Assembly: GCF_001444405.1 (NCBI RefSeq)
Contig: NZ_CP013187.1
Span: forward strand, 1,178,001 to 1,242,000
Source of the DNA: Pseudoalteromonas phenolica
GTDB lineage: Bacteria; Pseudomonadota; Gammaproteobacteria; Enterobacterales; Alteromonadaceae
DNA: 64,000 nt
Direction of reading: 5' to 3'
This document shows, piece after piece, positions 27,688-35,720 of this stretch; positions within the stretch are counted from its first letter, which is position 1; each line of letters begins with the position of its first letter. The notes under the pieces are model-generated. The model did not search any database, was not told where the DNA came from, and worked only from the letters and a program-made list of their open reading frames with translations. The position numbers and the translations under genes were made by a program.

Positions 27688-28152
27688 ATGTTTGTCGCAT
27701 TGAAATGGGACCACCAAATAGGTGCTCATTTTGTGTCTTGGATTGTGGTTGAATGTTCAGCTGTCAGCGAAAAATTTGGCTTGCCACAAGCATTACCTCC
27801 TCGCAGAGACATTGCCTATTTTGTTGACGAAAAGACGGCAGAATACGATGCGAAAGTCTTTGCAGCCTACAAAAACGGTTTACTTAATATTAATTTACTG
27901 GACAAGTATGACCCATATTTATCATTGCACCATGGCTTTTGTCATTATGAGTGGGATCACTCCTATATGGGCGACTTGGTAAAACATGCGGTGTTATATT
28001 GGGAAGATGGTAAACACCACCATGCTAGGCCTTTTAGAGATGACGTTGGGTATTTTATCTGCCCAAAGCAATCTGAATCTGACAGTCAGTTTTATGCGCA
28101 ATATAAACTTGGGTTATTAGATTTCAACTCAGAAACTTTAAAAACAGCCTAA
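27688..28152 (+). CDS. Unknown protein made of two tandem repeats
   Basis: A 154-residue soluble protein with no signal peptide. It is built of two copies of a unit of about 80 residues: W7-D8-H9 ... R40-D41 ... YF at 44-45 ... YKNGLL at 61-66 in the first, and W89-D90-H91 ... R117-D118 ... YF at 122-123 ... YKLGLL at 139-144 in the second. Conserved aromatic and charged residues at the same spacing suggest an old internal duplication. It is rich in His and Trp/Tyr. The start ATG 27688 is preceded by TAAGGA at 6 nt. It stands alone and ends in a bidirectional hairpin. I do not recognise the family. Confidence 0.65.
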   Translation: MFVALKWDHQIGAHFVSWIVVECSAVSEKFGLPQALPPRRDIAYFVDEKTAEYDAKVFAAYKNGLLNINLLDKYDPYLSLHHGFCHYEWDHSYMGDLVKHAVLYWEDGKHHHARPFRDDVGYFICPKQSESDSQFYAQYKLGLLDFNSETLKTA

Positions 28153-28168
28153 CAGGTTGCAAAGTGAC

Positions 28169-28194
28169 ATGAAGCTAGTTTGGACTAGCTTCAT
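28169..28194. terminator. Bidirectional terminator between the repeat protein and ybaM
   Basis: atgaagctagt (28169-28179) and actagcttcat (28184-28194) form a perfect 11-bp stem with a 4-nt loop. The plus-strand side is followed by T-rich catttaatttatttt. The stop codon of the minus-strand ybaM homologue (28175-28177) is inside the stem. Confidence 0.7.
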
Positions 28195-28339
28195 CATTTA
28201 ATTTATTTTGAAAGTCCGTTTTTACAATTTCAAGAGCAGCAAGTACTTCCTCGGCGGGCAGTTTATGTTGTTCAAGAAGCATGATTAAGTCGACTGCCAA
28301 TTTTACATGAGTCGGTGCATTTTCTAAACTATTGCTCAT
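28175..28339 (-). CDS. ybaM: YbaM-like DUF2496 small protein
   Basis: A 54-residue protein: MSNSLENAPTHVKLAVDLIM, then LLEQHKLPAEEVLAALEIVK and a short charged tail. This matches E. coli YbaM (DUF2496, 53 residues), whose sequence also starts with S-LENAP..VKLAVDLI.LLE and continues ALxIVKxD. Function unknown. ATG 28337-28339 is 9 nt after the stop of the ComFB-like gene, so it is the second gene of that operon. Confidence 0.85.
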   Translation of the reverse strand: MSNSLENAPTHVKLAVDLIMLLEQHKLPAEEVLAALEIVKTDFQNKLNDEASPN

Positions 28340-28348
28340 TTCTAAAAG

Positions 28349-28624
28349 TTACTCACTGACCGTTGAACCTCTCTTTGCCACTTGAGTCATCGCAACGTCA
28401 ATTGCAATATCAACTCTTTTCTCCATTTGGATACGCTCGTGTTGTGGTAAGTAAAAAGCCATGTCTACATCGTAGCGAATATATCTTGCAGGCAATTGAT
28501 TGAGTACCGTACAGCAAAAATCAGCCATAACATCATCATCGTATTTGTCTTGCAAATTGCGCTCAACGATGCGGTCTAGCATGACTTTTTCATAATAATT
28601 ATGCACATCATCATGTAGTTTCAT
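28349..28624 (-). CDS. ComFB-like protein
   Basis: A 91-residue protein. The pattern HDDVHNYYEKVMLDRIVER, then DVMADFCCTVLNQLPARYIR, follows the ComFB family (helical N-terminus, D-V-x-A-x-x-LN-LPxRY core). ComFB was named from a Bacillus competence operon; family members are reported to act as cyclic-dinucleotide receptors in some bacteria. The zinc-type cysteines near the N-terminus of other members are not seen; only the CC pair (about 37-38) is. It is followed by ybaM in the same operon. A GGDEF/EAL protein is encoded elsewhere in this window, so a c-di-GMP link is possible but unproven. Confidence 0.65.
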   Translation of the reverse strand: MKLHDDVHNYYEKVMLDRIVERNLQDKYDDDVMADFCCTVLNQLPARYIRYDVDMAFYLPQHERIQMEKRVDIAIDVAMTQVAKRGSTVSE

Positions 28625-28667
28625 GTCATCTTCCTAATGTTTTTATTTTTTGAGTTTATACCAAAAA

Positions 28668-29558
28668 TCAATAGTTTTCGAACACAGCGTATAAAAGTTG
28701 TTTATGTACTTCTATCAGTTGCGCTTCATTACGTTGATAGCCGCCGCCAAGACCAATCGATAAAGGAATATTGTTGTTTTTACAAAATGAAATCACTGTT
28801 CTATCGCGCTCTAATACGCCAACTAGACTGATATCAAGTAAACCAAGTTCATCTTTATGGTAAATATCAGCACCGGCGTTATAGATAATGATATCAGGTC
28901 GATAGAGGCGCCCAATTAAATCTAAAGCTTGCTGGAGCGTTTGCAAATAATGTGTATCGGTACAGCCTTTTTCGATTTCGAAATCAAGATCTGAGCGCGC
29001 TTTTGCTCGAGGGAAATTCTGAACACAGTGCAAAGAGCAAGTAATGATGTTGTCGTTGTCATGCAAAATATCAGCAGTGCCATCTCCTTGGTGCACATCG
29101 CAATCTAGGATCACTACACGTTCAACATGACCCTGCTGTACCAAATGTTTTGCGGTTATGGCATGATCGTTAAAAATACAAAACCCAGCACCATGGTCGA
29201 ATTGTGCATGGTGGTAGCCTCCACCAAGGTTTAAGCCGAGTCCATGCTCTATTGCGTATTCAGCCGCCTCGATACTCGCACCAACAGAAAGTAAGGTTCT
29301 TTCAACTAATGTGGTCGACCATGGAAAGCCCATTTTTTTGATGGCTCTCTCTGGTAAAAAGCCATTCACAAATGCATCGACATAATTAGCATCATGGCAA
29401 AGCTTGATCTGCGCTAAATTAGCAGGCTTTGGTTCAAATACTCGGTCGGAAAAACCCATAGTATGGATTGTATTGTTAAGCTTTTGGTATTTCTTTATGG
29501 GAAAGCGGTGCCTCTCAGGCAGTTGTAGGGCACTGTATATGGGGTGATAGAAAATCAT
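28668..29558 (-). CDS. Histone deacetylase-like amidohydrolase
   Basis: A 296-residue protein of the class II HDAC/acetoin-utilisation superfamily. Catalytic features: LNLGGGYHHAQFDHGAGFCI (the His pair), VVILDCDVHQGDGTADIL (zinc-binding Asp and His), and a late IYNAGADIYHKDELG (second zinc Asp). It removes acyl groups from lysines or polyamine-like amines; substrate unknown. Last gene of the dinG-yfcA-priC operon, its ATG sharing bases with the end of priC. Confidence 0.88.
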   Translation of the reverse strand: MIFYHPIYSALQLPERHRFPIKKYQKLNNTIHTMGFSDRVFEPKPANLAQIKLCHDANYVDAFVNGFLPERAIKKMGFPWSTTLVERTLLSVGASIEAAEYAIEHGLGLNLGGGYHHAQFDHGAGFCIFNDHAITAKHLVQQGHVERVVILDCDVHQGDGTADILHDNDNIITCSLHCVQNFPRAKARSDLDFEIEKGCTDTHYLQTLQQALDLIGRLYRPDIIIYNAGADIYHKDELGLLDISLVGVLERDRTVISFCKNNNIPLSIGLGGGYQRNEAQLIEVHKQLLYAVFENY

Positions 29559-30157
29559 TAGCGGTTTTGTTGTTTTTCGACTTGTTGAATCTTATCTTCA
29601 GTGGCAGTGATGGCTTTCCTACAACGTCCGAGCCGTGCATGTAGCGCCAAGATCTCTTGATTAATTTTACTCGCTTCAGAGGTACTTGCCGACGAGAGCT
29701 GTTGCTTACGTAAATCAATCATTTCTTGTAAACGGCGCTCAAATTCATGGTTTTGAGAAAGCTCTTGATATAGCTCATGGGAGCTCTGCATGATTTTTTT
29801 AACCGCTTGGCGATACACTTTGGTTTTTTTGGGTTTAGCAAACGTATTCTCTTTGGCCCAAACCGGTGTCGATTTTAATACCTTTATAACCGCTTCTATT
29901 TGAGTGCTTAATTTTTCGAGGGCAAACGCATAGGCATGACGTTTTTCCGGGCTCGGCAACCTTGCAAATGCTTCTTTGATTTCGTCTACATAGTCGCACA
30001 ATTTTAAGCTTTTTGTTGCAAACACGCTGTGTGCAAATAAACTTGGCTGTGCTTGAATGTAGCGGTTTTTATCAAACCACTTCGCTTTATCAAACTGGTG
30101 AGCATGCTGAGCAAGTTGCTCAATTTGCTGCTGTAATTTGACAATGGCTTGACTCAT
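29558..30157 (-). CDS. priC: Primosomal replication protein PriC
   Basis: A 199-residue helical protein. The C-terminal half carries the PriC pattern FERRLQEMIDLRKQQL...EILALHARLGRCRKAI, and the N-terminal half the loose IEQLAQHAHQFD...RYIQAQPSLFA. PriC loads DnaB at stalled forks through the PriC restart pathway and binds SSB. The ATGA overlap with yfcA (30154-30157) shows operon coupling, placing replication restart beside a DNA-damage helicase. Confidence 0.82.
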   Translation of the reverse strand: MSQAIVKLQQQIEQLAQHAHQFDKAKWFDKNRYIQAQPSLFAHSVFATKSLKLCDYVDEIKEAFARLPSPEKRHAYAFALEKLSTQIEAVIKVLKSTPVWAKENTFAKPKKTKVYRQAVKKIMQSSHELYQELSQNHEFERRLQEMIDLRKQQLSSASTSEASKINQEILALHARLGRCRKAITATEDKIQQVEKQQNR

Positions 30158-30933
30158 ATAAAATAAGCCTCATAAATAAGTTTACCGGCAAGTACGATAA
30201 CGACACTATTAAACAGGGGTTTTATCAGCTTATTACCGAACTTAATTGCTGAGTGCGCACCTATCCACGCGCCTACCATTAAAAATAGCCCCATGGTAAT
30301 GCCAAGTAAAAAGTTAACATGACCTAATGCAACAAAGGTGATCAGCGAAATAAAGTTCGATACAAAGTTCATCGAACGCGCGAGTCCGCAATTCAACAAT
30401 AAACTCATCTTATAAAGTAGGCTATTTGATGCTGTCCAAAAAGTGCCCGTACCTGGACCTGCTAAACCATCAAAAAAGCCTAAACTTAACCCTTGTAACC
30501 ACTGTTTTATTTTTAGTTGCAATGTTTTGGTCGGTAAATGATGACTGGTTTCAGTACTAAATTTACCAAATAAGCTGTAACAGGCCACAGCAATGATGAT
30601 TACGGGTAGTAATTTGTTTAAAAATTCAATACTAAGATGATCAACCAATAGGGTACCGAGTAGTGCACCTATTGCGGTGGCGACAATAGAACCTGCCCAA
30701 AACTTGGGGTTGAATAAGTTTTTTTTATAATAAGTAACACTAGCCGTGATTGAGCCAAAGCTTGCAGCAAGCTTGTTAGTTCCTAACGTCATGTGCGGAG
30801 GTAAGCCCGCAGTTAGAAGAGCAGGCACTGTTAACATGCCACCACCGCCAGCCACCGCATCAATAAAGCCTGCTATAAGAGCAACCAAACACAATAAGCC
30901 CCACGTCATGGGGTCGAGCGCAAATTCAAACAT
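30154..30933 (-). CDS. yfcA: TSUP/TauE-SafE family membrane protein (YfcA-like)
   Basis: A 259-residue protein with about eight membrane helices. The N-terminal GFIDAVAGGGGMLTVPALLT and LGTNKLAASFGSITASVTYY, repeated in diverged form as GFFDGLAGPGTGTFWTAS in the second half, are the TSUP pattern. The family is thought to export or import sulfonates and other small anions. Coupled by overlaps to dinG upstream and priC downstream; the functional reason for this company is not known to me. Confidence 0.88.
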   Translation of the reverse strand: MFEFALDPMTWGLLCLVALIAGFIDAVAGGGGMLTVPALLTAGLPPHMTLGTNKLAASFGSITASVTYYKKNLFNPKFWAGSIVATAIGALLGTLLVDHLSIEFLNKLLPVIIIAVACYSLFGKFSTETSHHLPTKTLQLKIKQWLQGLSLGFFDGLAGPGTGTFWTASNSLLYKMSLLLNCGLARSMNFVSNFISLITFVALGHVNFLLGITMGLFLMVGAWIGAHSAIKFGNKLIKPLFNSVVIVLAGKLIYEAYFI

Positions 30934-33005
30934 TAATAATCTATTTGTCTTTTAAATGGCGGGAGGGTATCTAGCATGGCTTTACCATACCGTTTACTGA
31001 CCAAACGCCTATCAAGGAGCGTGATTTTTCCCTGATCGGTTTCTTTTCTAAGCAGTCTACCACAGCTTTGTACTAATTTCTTTGCAGCATCGGGTACAGT
31101 GATTGATAAAAATGGATTACCGCCTTTACTTGTAACAAACTCAGCTTGCGCCTCTTCTATTGGGGAGGTAGGTACTGCAAAAGGGATCTTTGTGATAACT
31201 AAATTCTCTAAATAGGCACCGGGTAAATCAAGTCCTTCAGACAAGCTCTGCGTACCAAATAAAATACTGCCATGGCCAGAATCAATACGAGATTTGTGCT
31301 TTTTAAGCAGGGCGTCACGAGAGAACTCACCTTGAACAAGAATTTGCCAGTTTTTCAATCGCATTTTTTTCGCAACGTGCTCCATCTGCCAATAGGAGGC
31401 AAATAACACTAAATTCCCCTTAGTTCTGTCTAAATACTTAGGCAAAGCATCAGCTAAGAAGTCACTGAAGGCTTTATCAGTAGGCTCTTTATCTGTGGTA
31501 GGTATATGTAGCGTCGCTTGCTTTGGATAATCAAATGGTGAATTAGCTTTAATATATTGCACGCCTTCTTCACCTTTTAACCCACTTTCTTTTGCGAAAT
31601 GGTCAAATGTACCGAGTGCACTGAGCGTGGCTGAGCATAATACGGCGCCTGCACATTCTCGCCATAACTTGTCTTTTAAGTAGTAACCCACCTCAATAGG
31701 GCAGTCGCAAAGTAAATGGTCGTGATGATTTTTATATTCAAGTCGCTTAATCCATCGAGCATGCGGAATACTGTCGCCTTTACTGGCGTAGCTGAACCAC
31801 AGTTTTTGTAATTGCTCCAGACGGTTGATGTACTGACCACTCTCGGCTAAAAGTGGATCGGCTAAGAATGCAGTCACGTCACCATCACTGACATCTAAGG
31901 TAAGTGCATCATGCATTTTATTGAGTGCTCTTAGCGCATCGAGTGTTGCATCGCTGATGTCTTTGGCCTTGAGAGTGAGTTGCTCAGGCACAATACCGTG
32001 TTCGAATCGATAAGTGTCATCGTCGTTATAATTAAAATCAGCTTGGTCTAGTAAGTCTCTGACCGACCTTAAATCTTTAGCCGCATCATTCGCGGCGTCA
32101 TTGAGTTTAAAATTTTGACCAATGGCTTTTTGCGACACAATGGCGTTGGCCATCTTCTGGCTGAATTTTAAAAGTTTTTCAATCCAATCTAATGTGCCTT
32201 TAATGGTTGCCGCTGCAGATGAAAAGTCTCGAGTGATATGAGGTAAATGATGCGCTTCATCAATGACATAAAAAGTCTCATCGGGCTCAGGTAAGATTTT
32301 GCCTCCACCGAGCTCTAAGTCAGCAAGTAACAGAGCATGGTTAATAACAAGTACATCCATTTGCGCCATTTTTTGTCGTGCTAAATGGAAAGGACATAGA
32401 TGATGAGACTTCATCTGTCTTTGACATGCATGTTTATCGCAGGCAATTAAGTTCCATACTCGATCAGGAATGGTGTCGGCCCAACTGTCTCTATCACCTT
32501 GCCATTGCTTATTTTGATAGGCATTTTGTAGAGCAACTAAGCAGTTTTTCTCTTGTTCAGATAGCGGCGAACTTAATGTAGGCACGAGTGACATTTGCAT
32601 CATGTCTTCGTCTAATGCTGAATTTAATTTGTGCACACAGATATATCTATGCCTGCCTTTGACCAAATCAAACTTAAAATCGAGTCCTGAGTGCTCTTTA
32701 AAAAAAGGTAATTCTTTTTCAATGAGTTGCTCTTGTAAGGCAACAGTTGCAGTAGAAATGACGAGTTTCTTCTTTTTTGCCAATGCTAAGGGCAGGGCAC
32801 CTAAACAGTAGGCGAGAGACTTACCTGTACCAGTTCCGGCTTCTATTACACAGATTTTTTGTGATCTATGGTATTCGCCAGCTAATACTTTAGCGATTTC
32901 TGCGACTAGATAGTTTTGGCTTTTTCTGGGTCTATAACCGTCTAAGCTTTCAGCAATGCTGGTGTGTGTTGTTCGAATTGTTTTTTTTAATGCATCTGAA
33001 AGCAT
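30933..33005 (-). CDS. dinG: ATP-dependent DNA helicase DinG
   Basis: A 690-residue XPD/Rad3-like superfamily 2 helicase. Walker A is VIEAGTGTGKSLAY, Walker B is VIDEAHHLP (DEAH), and the [4Fe-4S] cluster cysteines lie in the YICVHKL and ACDKHACQRQMKSHHLCPFH segments. Motif VI is QSCGRLLRKETD. DinG unwinds R-loops and forked DNA and is SOS-induced in E. coli; the LexA-like box 24 bp upstream of ATG 33005 supports the same here. First gene of the dinG-yfcA-priC-deacetylase operon. Confidence 0.93.
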   Translation of the reverse strand: MLSDALKKTIRTTHTSIAESLDGYRPRKSQNYLVAEIAKVLAGEYHRSQKICVIEAGTGTGKSLAYCLGALPLALAKKKKLVISTATVALQEQLIEKELPFFKEHSGLDFKFDLVKGRHRYICVHKLNSALDEDMMQMSLVPTLSSPLSEQEKNCLVALQNAYQNKQWQGDRDSWADTIPDRVWNLIACDKHACQRQMKSHHLCPFHLARQKMAQMDVLVINHALLLADLELGGGKILPEPDETFYVIDEAHHLPHITRDFSSAAATIKGTLDWIEKLLKFSQKMANAIVSQKAIGQNFKLNDAANDAAKDLRSVRDLLDQADFNYNDDDTYRFEHGIVPEQLTLKAKDISDATLDALRALNKMHDALTLDVSDGDVTAFLADPLLAESGQYINRLEQLQKLWFSYASKGDSIPHARWIKRLEYKNHHDHLLCDCPIEVGYYLKDKLWRECAGAVLCSATLSALGTFDHFAKESGLKGEEGVQYIKANSPFDYPKQATLHIPTTDKEPTDKAFSDFLADALPKYLDRTKGNLVLFASYWQMEHVAKKMRLKNWQILVQGEFSRDALLKKHKSRIDSGHGSILFGTQSLSEGLDLPGAYLENLVITKIPFAVPTSPIEEAQAEFVTSKGGNPFLSITVPDAAKKLVQSCGRLLRKETDQGKITLLDRRLVSKRYGKAMLDTLPPFKRQIDY

Positions 33006-33028
33006 GAAGGTCGCCTAAAAAGTACGGT

Positions 33029-33044
33029 ATGTATATAATTACAG
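33029..33044. promoter_or_regulatory. LexA (SOS) box shared by dinG and polB
   Basis: ATGT-atataatt-ACAG (33029-33044) differs from the CTGT-N8-ACAG consensus by one base and has the AT alternating centre. It lies in the 67-bp gap between two divergent genes, both of which are LexA-regulated in E. coli. Confidence 0.75.
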
Positions 33045-33072
33045 TGTTTGATATTTTAGATGGGGTTTTATC

Positions 33073-35409
33073 TTGGCACAAGCTGTATACGAAGGCTTTA
33101 TACTATCACGCCAGCAATTTAATCAGCAGGGGAAGTTGTGTCTTTGTTATTGGCTTATGACACCACAAGGTCCAGCCAAGGTAATTATACCCGATCAGCA
33201 ATCTGTTTTTTTCATTCGCCAGTCAGATTTAGCGCAAGCTAAAAGCTTAATCAATGAACATGGGCTGCAATGTGACATAAAACTACTTTCACTAAAGCAC
33301 TTCGACGGTGAGCCCGTTGCAGCCTGTTATTTTTCTTCCAATCAGCATCTATTTCAAGTCAAGCAACGCTTTTCTAAGCATATGCGTTTGTATGAGGATG
33401 ATATTCGTCATTGCGACCGTTATTTAATGGAGCGATTCATAAAAGGCGGTGTTTGGGTAAATGGAAAAGTGAAGCAACGTAGTGGTTATATCGAGATCAC
33501 GGATGCAAAGCTGAAAGAAAACCCAAACTACAAGCCAAACCTTTCTATGTTGTCACTTGATATTGAGTGTGATGGGCAAGGGGTGCTTTTTTCAGTCGGT
33601 CTTGTCAGCGAGCACTATAAAGGTGTCATCATGATTGGAGCGCCTCAGCAAACAGAGCAGAGTATTATTTGGGTAGAAGACGAAATTGAACTGCTACAAG
33701 TTTTAATGCAACAAGTGAAAGCCATAGATCCTGATGTGATTGTTGGCTGGAATGTGATTGAGTTTGATTTTGTGGTTTTAGCAGAGCGAGCAGAAGCGCT
33801 GGGTATCGACCTTTGTTTAGGCCGTGATAATGCCGCGATAGATATTTATAAAGGTAACTATGTTCGAGTTTTGATTTCAGGCCGAGTGGTTATTGATGGT
33901 ATCGATACCATGAAAAATGCCACGTATCACTTCCCGAGTTTTAGCCTTGCTAATGTAGCGAGTGAAATTTTAGGTGAACAAAAACTTATCCAACAGGATA
34001 ACCGCTTGTCTGAGATCATCAGACAGTTTAATGAAGATAAACCCGCTTTAGCAGCCTACAACCTGCAAGATTGCATGCTTGTCTTATCGATTTTCGAGAA
34101 ACTAAACTTGCTAGAATTTGCCATTGTGCGAACCCAAATGACAGGTTTAGAGCTTGAAAAAATGGGTGGCTCAGTGGCTGCTTTTATTAATTTATACTTA
34201 CCTTTATTACATCGAAGTGGCTATATCGCGCCAAATTTGGCTGAGCATGGGCTGTCATTTGAAAGCCCTGGCGGCTATGTCATGGAGTCCAAACCTGGCC
34301 TTTATAAAAATGTGCTGGTGCTTGATTTTAAAAGCTTGTATCCATCCATCATTCGTACTTTCTTTATAGATCCGTTAGGGCTTATTAAAGGTTTAGAGAG
34401 CCAAGATAATGCTTTAGAGGGCTTCAACGGCGGATATTTTTCTAAAACTACACACCATTTGCCTAAATTGGTCGAGCAATTGGCAGAGAAAAGGCAAAAC
34501 GCCAAAGAGCAGGGCGATGCCATGTTATCGCAGGCTATCAAAATTATAATGAATAGTTTGTATGGGGTTTTAGGCTCAAAAGGCTGTCGTTTTTATGATC
34601 CAAGGTTATCAAGTTCTATTACCTTGCGTGGTCATCAAATTATGCAAACAACGCGTAAATGGCTTGAAAGTTGGGGATATGAAGTTATCTACGGTGATAC
34701 AGATTCAACTTTTGTGTCTTTACCTGAGGAAATAACGCCTGAACAAAGCCACGAAATAGGCAAAGCGATACAAAGAAAAATAAACCACACTTGGTCTATA
34801 GAGTGTGAAAAACGCTATAGTATTCAAAGTCATTTAGAAATTGAATTTGAAACACATTATAGCCCATTTTTTATGCCGACCATCCGTGGGCAAGAAACCG
34901 GTTCAAAAAAACGTTATGTGGGAAGAGTGGAAAAGAATGGTCACTCTGAACTGGTATTTAAAGGTATGGAAACAGTCAGAAGTGATTGGACTGACATAGC
35001 CAAATTATTCCAAAAAGAATTAGTAGAAACTTTATTCTCAGAAGGAGCTCTTGAATCAGTCGCCCAAAAATATATTACCAAGATCCTCAGTGGCGAAAAT
35101 GATCACCTACTCATTTATAAAAAGCGTTTAGGTAAGCCACTTGAACAGTATGTTAAGAATATCCCGCCTCATGCGAGAGCTGCGAGAAACCTTCCAAACT
35201 CTGCAGACTTCACTTTATCTAAAGGCACGATCATAAATTATTATATTTCTAAATCAGGGCCTGTCGCTGTGCGTGACGAACAAGATATTAAGCAAGTTGA
35301 TTACGAACACTACATTCAAAAGCAGATTATGCCCATCTTAAAAATGTTTCACGTCAATATTAATGAATCAACAATTACGAACAAACAACAAAACCTTTTT
35401 GATAATTAA
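33073..35409 (+). CDS. polB: DNA polymerase II
   Basis: A 778-residue family B polymerase (E. coli 783). The 3'-5' exonuclease has MLSLDIECDG (Exo I) and VGWNVIEFDFVVL (Exo II). Polymerase motif A is LDFKSLYPSIIRTF, motif B is KIIMNSLYGVLGS, and motif C is YGDTDSTFV. It is a damage-tolerance and fork-restart polymerase. The start is TTG 33073 with GGGG 7 nt upstream; no ATG is near. Divergent from dinG across the SOS box. Confidence 0.95.
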   Translation: MAQAVYEGFILSRQQFNQQGKLCLCYWLMTPQGPAKVIIPDQQSVFFIRQSDLAQAKSLINEHGLQCDIKLLSLKHFDGEPVAACYFSSNQHLFQVKQRFSKHMRLYEDDIRHCDRYLMERFIKGGVWVNGKVKQRSGYIEITDAKLKENPNYKPNLSMLSLDIECDGQGVLFSVGLVSEHYKGVIMIGAPQQTEQSIIWVEDEIELLQVLMQQVKAIDPDVIVGWNVIEFDFVVLAERAEALGIDLCLGRDNAAIDIYKGNYVRVLISGRVVIDGIDTMKNATYHFPSFSLANVASEILGEQKLIQQDNRLSEIIRQFNEDKPALAAYNLQDCMLVLSIFEKLNLLEFAIVRTQMTGLELEKMGGSVAAFINLYLPLLHRSGYIAPNLAEHGLSFESPGGYVMESKPGLYKNVLVLDFKSLYPSIIRTFFIDPLGLIKGLESQDNALEGFNGGYFSKTTHHLPKLVEQLAEKRQNAKEQGDAMLSQAIKIIMNSLYGVLGSKGCRFYDPRLSSSITLRGHQIMQTTRKWLESWGYEVIYGDTDSTFVSLPEEITPEQSHEIGKAIQRKINHTWSIECEKRYSIQSHLEIEFETHYSPFFMPTIRGQETGSKKRYVGRVEKNGHSELVFKGMETVRSDWTDIAKLFQKELVETLFSEGALESVAQKYITKILSGENDHLLIYKKRLGKPLEQYVKNIPPHARAARNLPNSADFTLSKGTIINYYISKSGPVAVRDEQDIKQVDYEHYIQKQIMPILKMFHVNINESTITNKQQNLFDN

Positions 35410-35720
35410 CTAAATATTCAACATTTCTAATTGTTGCATTTTTGATGTGAATCAAATGTACCTATTATTAATATTAATACAACATGTTAATTTTTCCTTG
35501 TTTCTTTTTTTGCAACTAACTGGTTTTTAATCGTCCTGGCGCCAAATATAAAGGGTTTTATGTGTATTTAATGTTGCAATTTGGTCATATTTTTATTTGA
35601 CACGGATAATGTCTGTTGTTTAGTATGCAACTTGTTTGTTGCATATGTTGCAATTACCTATAAGAGGGATAACCCTCAAAAACTATAAAAGCTTCTAACA
35701 AGTGGCCCCAGGGAGATAAA
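35410..35720 (+). promoter_or_regulatory. Upstream region of receptor 1 with six GTTGCA hexamers
   Basis: No gene fits here. GTTGCA occurs, in either orientation, at 35433-35438, 35511-35516, 35573-35578, 35626-35631, 35638-35643 and 35647-35652. The fourth and fifth make a perfect inverted repeat atgcaac-N6-gttgcat (35625-35644) just over the -10 and start point of the promoter below. This looks like a regulator-binding cluster. The DNA is otherwise AT-rich. Confidence 0.45.
35597..35626 (+). promoter_or_regulatory. Promoter of TonB-dependent receptor 1
   Basis: TTGACA (35597-35602), an 18-nt spacer and TAGTAT (35621-35626), 95 bp before the ATG. The same -35, 18-nt spacing and TAGTATG occur before receptor 2, which supports the call. 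Confidence 0.65.
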
